From RUG12461 sp045661345 (GTDB taxonomy: Bacteria > Bacillota > Clostridia > Lachnospirales > Lachnospiraceae): 64,000 bases of DNA. Made by a program: the position numbers and the translations under genes. The notes beneath the pieces were generated by a model. That model saw nothing but the letters and a program-made list of their open reading frames with translations. It was not told the origin of the DNA and made no database searches. This document shows, one piece after another, positions 58,956 through 64,000 of the stretch. Numbering within the stretch: position 1 is the stretch's first letter; each line of letters begins with the position of its first letter. The stretch covers positions 1 to 64,000 of the forward strand of contig JAZRFM010000005.1 of NCBI GenBank assembly GCA_045661345.1, written 5' to 3'.

Positions 58956-59567
58956 ATGAAAACGTTCAAAGCATTGTTAGCTTCTATCAAAAAAGCACCT
59001 GTCATATCCGGGATTCTCATCTTCTATCTTGGTGCGGGGATCTTTGCCGGCTTCTTTCACGGATTTACCGGAAGCTTTTCCTCCGTCAGAGGTGCGAATC
59101 CGTCGGACTCCTCTTATGCCTCCGTATCGAACATGGTGGTGGGGCAGATCTACCTGCCTTCCGAGCCCGCTGCCGGTGAGGGAAACGGAACGGATACAGA
59201 ATCCGCTGCCGTGACCGCTTCCGCCGACGGCACCGGAGAGCAATCCACCGAATCCGGCGCGGAATCTCTGTCCGGAGAACTGGCTGCCGGGACAGAGGAG
59301 CGTCATTATTACCGGTATACGGTGGTGACGCGGATTCAAAGACTGCATCTTCGTACCGGTCCGGGTCTGACCTATGAAATCATCGACTGGCAGCCAAAGG
59401 GCACTACCGGTTATGTCATCACCCCCGGCACCGACTGGTCTTATATCCAGCCGGACGGCAAGGATGAAATGGGCTACAGCTTCAACGGCTATCTGGATCT
59501 CACCGAGGTGGCTCCGGAGGACTTCCCGGAGGAGCTGAAAAATGTGGTACCTCCCATCGAGCTCTAA
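58956..59567 (+). CDS. Membrane-anchored bacterial SH3-domain protein
   Basis: The 203-residue protein has one N-terminal membrane helix (about residues 16-40, ISGILIFYLGAGIFAGFFHG), a Ser/Thr/Glu-rich linker, and an SH3b-type domain from about 115. The domain reads YTVVTRIQRLHLRTGPGLTY and continues with the LRTGP signature, GYVITPG.DWSYIQ and the ending EVAPEDFPEELKNV. SH3b domains often bind cell wall or peptides. Its C-terminus parallels that of the protein at 35564-36376. It follows the HATPase gene by 17 bp in a two-gene operon that converges on the CIS operon. Confidence 0.82.
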   Translation: MKTFKALLASIKKAPVISGILIFYLGAGIFAGFFHGFTGSFSSVRGANPSDSSYASVSNMVVGQIYLPSEPAAGEGNGTDTESAAVTASADGTGEQSTESGAESLSGELAAGTEERHYYRYTVVTRIQRLHLRTGPGLTYEIIDWQPKGTTGYVITPGTDWSYIQPDGKDEMGYSFNGYLDLTEVAPEDFPEELKNVVPPIEL

Positions 59568-59599
59568 GATCCGGGGAAGGAACGGGAAAAGACCTTTCC

Positions 59600-60793
59600 C
59601 TACGTGGTCTCAGGGTTCAGGTCCTTCTCGAGGATGAGGATGTTCTGATTATCCTCATACCTGTATTGCACCACATCCATACATTCCTTTACCATATACA
59701 CGCCAAGACCCCCGATGGGACGCTCCACAGCACTGAGCGAAATATCGGGGTCTTCTTTTTCCAACGGATTGTATGGGATTCCATGATCGCGGAAAATGAT
59801 ACGCAGCTTATTCGGATTGGAATCAAGCTCCATCTGAACCACTGCTTCTCCGGATCTCCCCCCGTAGGCGTAGTGTGCGATATTCACAAACACCTCCTCC
59901 ACGGCGATGAGAATTGTGGTCAGGAGATCCTCGCTGCATTTCTGCTCTTTCAGAAAGGTTCTCACTGCTTCCTGCACGGAATGCATCGTCTCTTCACTGG
60001 CTTCCAGCTTCAGCTCTTTCATTTTAGGCACTCCTAAGGCTTCCGCACGTTTTTTCTTTTCTTCCAAATAATCTTCCACACGCTCTTCCATACGTTCAAA
60101 AATATCCATGGGCTCTCCGGAAAACAGCTCCGTTGTATCCATTCTGGAGTGGCTCATTTCCAAATGGATCTGACGGGCTTCTTCGCAGGCCATCAGGATG
60201 GGATCCTGTGTGGCCACCACCACGGTGGTACCCTGGGCGTGAATGATCTGCAGTAACCGGAGCAGATCCTCCGTGTAATCCGGATCCAGATTGGCGGTGG
60301 GTTCGTCCGCCAGCAGAATCCGGGGATTGTTCACAATCGCCCTCGCGAGGCAGACCTTTTGCTGCTCTCCGCCAGAGAGCTCTTCCGGCTTCCGTTTCCG
60401 AAGATCCGAGATCCGGAGCATTTTCATGATGTTGCCGATCCTCGTCGGGGAATCCTTTTTTCTTCCTCCCACTGCAATCCGCGCCAGCTCGATGTTTTCG
60501 TAGACGTCCAGCTCCTTGATCAGCCGGAAATCCTGAAAAATGGAGCCGATCTGTCTCCGGTAAAAAGGGATCTTCTCGCCCTGCACACGGCTGATATCCC
60601 GATCCGCCACATAGATCTTGCCGCCATCCGGCTCCACCTCCTTCAGCAGCATCTTGATCAGGGTGCTTTTGCCGCTGCCGCTCTCCCCCGTGATGAGGAC
60701 AAACTCCCCGGGGAGGATATGAGCGCTGAAATTTTTGAAAACCTCTGTCCGGGAGGCTTCATAATACTTGTCTACATGTTGAAAGGTGATCAT
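59600..60793 (-). CDS. Fusion of FtsE-like ABC ATPase and RsbW-like HATPase domain
   Basis: The 397-residue protein joins two normally separate functions. Residues 1-220 are an ABC ATPase of the FtsE type: Walker A GESGSGKSTLI, Q-loop FQDFRLI, signature ELSGGEQQKVCLARAI, Walker B ILLADEPTANLD. After a helical linker (about 225-260), residues 265-397 are an RsbW/SpoIIAB-like GHKL domain: N-box IAVEEVFVNIAHYAYG, G1 FRDHGIPYNP, G2 PIGGLGVYMVKECMD. Anti-sigma kinases of this type phosphorylate a STAS antagonist, and a STAS gene overlaps its start by 4 bp. No transmembrane partner of an ABC transporter is nearby in the window. Cytoplasmic; coupling ATP hydrolysis to the partner switch is inferred. 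Confidence 0.88.
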   Translation of the reverse strand: MITFQHVDKYYEASRTEVFKNFSAHILPGEFVLITGESGSGKSTLIKMLLKEVEPDGGKIYVADRDISRVQGEKIPFYRRQIGSIFQDFRLIKELDVYENIELARIAVGGRKKDSPTRIGNIMKMLRISDLRKRKPEELSGGEQQKVCLARAIVNNPRILLADEPTANLDPDYTEDLLRLLQIIHAQGTTVVVATQDPILMACEEARQIHLEMSHSRMDTTELFSGEPMDIFERMEERVEDYLEEKKKRAEALGVPKMKELKLEASEETMHSVQEAVRTFLKEQKCSEDLLTTILIAVEEVFVNIAHYAYGGRSGEAVVQMELDSNPNKLRIIFRDHGIPYNPLEKEDPDISLSAVERPIGGLGVYMVKECMDVVQYRYEDNQNILILEKDLNPETT

Positions 60794-61089
60794 ATGATAT
60801 CAAGAATCTTTGCAAAACCGGACATCTTAAACACCTGATACACGCTGCTCTGTACATTGGCGACCTTTAAGGATCCGCCCTTGCTGGAAGCAGTCTTCTG
60901 ACCGAGCAGAAGCGCTCTTAATCCGGCACTGGACATGTAGCCCACTTTTTCGATGTTGAGCACCACGTGGTTGGTTTTCTGAAACGCAGTCAGGATCCTC
61001 TGCTGCAGCTCCGGTGCCGTCACGGTATCTACCTGACCCTCGACATCGAGCTGGATCCCATCCTCCGTTTTAATTTCTGTGATTGTCAT
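60790..61089 (-). CDS. STAS-domain anti-sigma factor antagonist
   Basis: The 99-residue single STAS domain has VGYMSSAGLRALL, with Ser53/Ser54 in the position of the phosphorylated Ser of SpoIIAA/RsbV. Dephosphorylated antagonists of this type bind the RsbW-like kinase and release its sigma factor or other partner. I chose the ATG at 61089, preceded by AAGGAGTTTGCAGCA; the in-frame upstream extension is not family-like. It lies between the tail gene and the ABC/HATPase fusion and overlaps the latter (ATGA), so kinase and substrate are made together. The SpoIIE-type phosphatases at 38321 and 10828 could reverse its phosphorylation. Confidence 0.93.
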   Translation of the reverse strand: MTITEIKTEDGIQLDVEGQVDTVTAPELQQRILTAFQKTNHVVLNIEKVGYMSSAGLRALLLGQKTASSKGGSLKVANVQSSVYQVFKMSGFAKILDII

Positions 61090-61144
61090 TGCTGCAAACT
61101 CCTTTCTTGAGTAACTCTCCTCTATCCTACCACAAGACGGGATT

Positions 61145-62251
61145 TTATTCATCTAAAACTATTTGATCATCCATCTCCATGTTTTCATCGAAGACACCGA
61201 CCACATCTCCCGACAGGACGGCGTTCATATCCAGATAAACGTCCGTGTCGAGGATCGCAGAATCCTTGAGCTGTACCAGATGCAGCCGGCTCCTGAGAGG
61301 TTTGAACTGGTTCAGAAGATACAGCAGCTGATGGCGGTCTGTTTCCGACAGGGGCTTTCTGATCAGAATATTGACATCATAGATACTGGCCTGCGCCAGT
61401 CCCGTATCGCTGACCATCTCCCCCTTTTCCAGATAAGCTTTGATGGTGTTCTGCTCCAGGATCACCACCTTTTCATCCAATACGATCTCCAGCACCCGCG
61501 TGAGACAGCGCTTGGTTCCTTTGATCCTGTTGAGCTGATAGGCCTCCTTCACAAAGGTGCGCATGGAAGCCTCGGACAGAAAGTCTCCGGAAAGATCGAT
61601 GCCGAGCCAGGAGGCATACACCGGCAGGCATGCCACCGGACAGGTGTCCGGATCCAAAAGCTCCGGCAGCCGGTCAATCTCGTGCTCCATATCGTTATAG
61701 ATGGAGGAGAAGATCGACAGGAATCTGTGGAAAAAGCTGTCCCGTTGCCGGTAAACGGCGGGGAAGGTCTCCATAAAGTTATCTCCGACGCGGTCAACTC
61801 TGAGCCTCCCGATATAGCCTTCTCCCGTACCCACCACCTCTATGCAGAGGAACAGGTAGCGCCCGCTCAGCTTGTAGAGCAGGATATCATTCTTGCCCAC
61901 AAACCGTTCCGCGCCGTTCCTGTTGAGGAGATTTCGTTTCTCTTCGTCCGGATATTCGGGATCCAGCAGAAACGCCTCGATCTCATACGTCCCATCCGCA
62001 TCATAGATGGTATCCAGATTGGTTGCCATGGCATGTACGTAGAGGATCTGTGTCTCCTGCAGGGAAGCCGCAAAGGAAAGCCGCCCCCAGGTCGCATCGT
62101 CTCCGGCGGCGTCCAGCTTGGTCACATAGAGTCTGTGAAAGGAGGACTCCGGATCAAAATGCAGGGTGTCCGTTCTGGGATCCAGCTCCATTCCCTTCAG
62201 GTAAGACCTCTCCAATCGATTTCGTTTGATGGAATAGGTAATAGATGCCAT
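61145..62251 (-). CDS. Phage-tail-I-like baseplate protein of a contractile injection system
   Basis: The 368-residue protein has in its middle FMETFPAVYRQRDSFFHRFL, SIYNDMEHEIDRLPELLDP and LPVYASWLGIDLSGDFL, the signature of the P2-I/Afp12-type baseplate wedge family. The helical RIKGTKRCLTRVLEI that usually follows is also present. The N-terminal part carries a beta-rich domain found in injection-system versions of the family. It lies 8 bp downstream of the baseplate-J-like gene, the standard order in CIS clusters (Afp11-Afp12), and upstream of the STAS gene. Confidence 0.86.
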   Translation of the reverse strand: MASITYSIKRNRLERSYLKGMELDPRTDTLHFDPESSFHRLYVTKLDAAGDDATWGRLSFAASLQETQILYVHAMATNLDTIYDADGTYEIEAFLLDPEYPDEEKRNLLNRNGAERFVGKNDILLYKLSGRYLFLCIEVVGTGEGYIGRLRVDRVGDNFMETFPAVYRQRDSFFHRFLSIFSSIYNDMEHEIDRLPELLDPDTCPVACLPVYASWLGIDLSGDFLSEASMRTFVKEAYQLNRIKGTKRCLTRVLEIVLDEKVVILEQNTIKAYLEKGEMVSDTGLAQASIYDVNILIRKPLSETDRHQLLYLLNQFKPLRSRLHLVQLKDSAILDTDVYLDMNAVLSGDVVGVFDENMEMDDQIVLDE

Positions 62252-62259
62252 AGTCTACC

Positions 62260-64000
62260 TCAACTTTCAAAGGTTACGGTCTCGATCTGGATCTGCCCAG
62301 GATAAAGGAGGCAGTTCGCAGCCGGCAGGATGTCCGCATCGATCATCTTTGCATGCACCAGCGACTGGGGCCGGATCGACAGATCGTAAACATATTCTAC
62401 ACAATCCAAGAATTCAATGGCGTGGAAAACCTCATCGAATTTCAAACGGTCACCGAAGTTTTTCTCGGACTGCAGATAATCGATCTTTTCACAGATCACC
62501 CGTTCAATCTCTCCAAGACTGTTCTCGTAATGAATCTTGACATACACGGTGCCGGACACATTGATGGGCATGTAGACCGGGGGAACCAGCTCCACTCTGG
62601 TGGTCAGAAGCCGCCGGTCCTCCAGCCGCTTCAGGATGATCTTGCGGTAGATATCCGGCAGTCCCGGGAAATGCTCGTCGGTACCGGGTTTCACGGCGAT
62701 ACGGACCAGGTTTCTGGACTCGTCCATCTCCGCCTTTGCCTTGTGTACGCAAAGCCCCGGGGTATTCAGCACCACTTTTTCATAATCGTCTTCCGTCACG
62801 GCGGTATAGGGCATCAGCATATCCTTGAGGAAACGCTGTCTCACCTGCTCGATCCGCTCCCGGAAAGCGCCGCCGGTACCGAAGCCCGGATTGTAATAGA
62901 CGATCCCCGAGTTGTCATGTTCCGACCGCAGGGTATTGCCCGGGCGGATATTGCCGGTCTCTCCGGCTGTGATGGCCACGGAGCCAAGGAAAAGATCCGC
63001 GCCGATAAAGGCGCCGGCATCCTCGATGATAATTCTCCCGTCGTTTTCCAGCAGATGGTAATGCAGCGACCCCTCCTCCGCCTTCTCCGGGCGGACGAAA
63101 TCGTAGATATAGCCCTCTTCCGTCTCCCGCCGTGCAATGAGGCAGAAGGACTGGGTTGCGATATTGCGGAAAGGCAGCACCATCTCCTGATCATCGTACC
63201 CCAGGACGCGGCCGATGGCATATTGCCGCATGACCTGTTCCGTATAGATCACAATCTTGACGCAGTCCCGAAGCCGTTCCGGTCCGAAGCCCCTGGTCTT
63301 TTTATCAAACAGAAATTTGAAGATGCCGAAAGCCGTATGCTCCTGCTGGTAATAGCGTCCCTCCAGCGCGGGATCCGGCGTGTATTCGTATTTGCGGTAC
63401 GGTTCTCCCTTTGCCTCCCGGCAGAACACATCGATATAGGCTTCCTCCGCCATCTCGCTGCGGAGCTCCACTTCCGTGTTTTTGCTGAGGGAATGACATT
63501 CGGAAATCGTATCCCGCTGCCATACTTCAAAAAGAAAGGCATCCACCACCGTCACCTTCGGCCGTACGTCATATTCCGCAGTCTCTAAAACCACGCGGAT
63601 GCAGTAGCCCTCTGCGGGGGCTTCGGTGCAGATCGCCGCGGGGCTGTTTGGCATCCACAGCTTCACTTCCCCGCTCATGAGGAAGGCGTTGGTATTGTCC
63701 CGCACATCCATCTTGACCCAGCCGGCGTCCGTGAGGCACTCCCAGCGGATCTGGGCAAAGGTGTTTTCCATCCGGGGATCCATGGGATTGCGGTTGTAGC
63801 GTTCCTGCAGGGTAAAGTAAAAGGTGGTCTCACTTCCCGGTGCCGGAAGCGCGTTGGTAATGAGATAAAGCATATCCCCCGCAACCGGTTTTTCCCCGAA
63901 GACCAGCACAGGCACTCTCGTCTCCTGATCCAGCAGAATCCCGTAGTCCGTGAAGGACTCTTCCCCATCTTTTCTGCCGTAGACCCCCAGGATCCGGTAG
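62260..64000 (-). CDS. Baseplate J/gp47-like protein (Afp11 type), 5' end beyond window
   Basis: The frame is open to the right edge, so the start is outside the window and at least 580 residues are encoded. A GTG at 63915 is internal, not the start. The C-terminal third carries LMPYTAVTEDDYEKVVLNTP and GLCVHKAKAE, typical baseplate J wording, followed by PVYMPINVSGTVYV and the FGDRLKFDEVF.AIE end region. It builds the baseplate wedge that contacts the tail-I-like protein encoded next. The sheath, tube and remaining structural genes are expected upstream, beyond 64,000. Confidence 0.85.
   Translation of the reverse strand, partial: YRILGVYGRKDGEESFTDYGILLDQETRVPVLVFGEKPVAGDMLYLITNALPAPGSETTFYFTLQERYNRNPMDPRMENTFAQIRWECLTDAGWVKMDVRDNTNAFLMSGEVKLWMPNSPAAICTEAPAEGYCIRVVLETAEYDVRPKVTVVDAFLFEVWQRDTISECHSLSKNTEVELRSEMAEEAYIDVFCREAKGEPYRKYEYTPDPALEGRYYQQEHTAFGIFKFLFDKKTRGFGPERLRDCVKIVIYTEQVMRQYAIGRVLGYDDQEMVLPFRNIATQSFCLIARRETEEGYIYDFVRPEKAEEGSLHYHLLENDGRIIIEDAGAFIGADLFLGSVAITAGETGNIRPGNTLRSEHDNSGIVYYNPGFGTGGAFRERIEQVRQRFLKDMLMPYTAVTEDDYEKVVLNTPGLCVHKAKAEMDESRNLVRIAVKPGTDEHFPGLPDIYRKIILKRLEDRRLLTTRVELVPPVYMPINVSGTVYVKIHYENSLGEIERVICEKIDYLQSEKNFGDRLKFDEVFHAIEFLDCVEYVYDLSIRPQSLVHAKMIDADILPAANCLLYPGQIQIETVTFES

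Noticed and set aside
59580..59602. Hairpin GGGAAA/TTTCCC between the convergent operons as a terminator
   Set aside because: The stem is only six pairs and neither side has a proper T-run, so support is too weak to list.
63913..63915. GTG as the true start of the baseplate-J-like gene
   Set aside because: The frame is open upstream to the edge of the window, with protein-like sequence (ESFTDYGILLDQETR), so the gene is simply cut by the window.

Overview
The window looks like chromosome of an anaerobic Firmicute, most likely a Lachnospiraceae-type clostridium. The housekeeping set (MnmA, EF-P with Lys32, RpiB, YqeG-type phosphatase, NrdR, YchF), AGGAGG-type ribosome binding sites, sigma-A promoters, SpoIIE-type phosphatases and a Tn916-like integrase/excisionase pair all fit. 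This is inferred from gene content; no rRNA gene is present to confirm it. Nearly everything is on the minus strand.

Region 1 (about 1-5,300) is core genome: mnmA, efp, rpiB, yqeG, a small unknown gene with a sigma-28-like promoter, nrdR and ychF. Region 2 (about 5,300-10,830) is AT-rich and is the debris of one or more integrative elements next to ychF. It holds a tyrosine integrase with a large internal deletion, its excisionase, a helicase fragment, other gene fragments, a second integrase remnant with a stop codon, an apparently intact AbiE toxin-antitoxin pair with a two-operator promoter, and an AAA/DUF4143 ATPase.

Region 3 (about 10,830-64,000) is the interesting part. At the far right lie a baseplate-J-like protein (running off the window) and a phage-tail-I-like protein, the signature of a contractile injection system (CIS); sheath and tube genes are presumably beyond position 64,000. 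They are followed by a STAS anti-sigma-antagonist and an unusual protein fusing an FtsE-like ABC ATPase to an RsbW-like kinase domain. A short divergent plus-strand operon encodes a membrane HATPase protein and a membrane-anchored SH3-like protein. From 57,917 down to 13,023 runs a tightly packed minus-strand array of about 45 kb. It encodes two double-AAA+ ATPases, three giant proteins of about 2,450-2,660 residues, a papain-like protease candidate, a PI-kinase-like protein, seven GNAT-fold proteins, a SpeE-like methyltransferase-fold protein, a SpoIIE phosphatase and several anchored envelope proteins.

Two of the giants are paralogues with an embedded UbiB/ABC1-type atypical kinase core. 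They belong to a tandemly duplicated three-gene module (Gln-rich small protein, two-part GNAT, giant kinase). My working model, an inference, is that this is an injection-system locus whose large proteins are cargo or scaffold. The GNAT proteins would be dedicated modifiers or chaperones, the AAA+ proteins would act in assembly or disassembly, and a STAS/RsbW/PP2C partner switch would control expression or firing. I know of no described system with this combination of parts.
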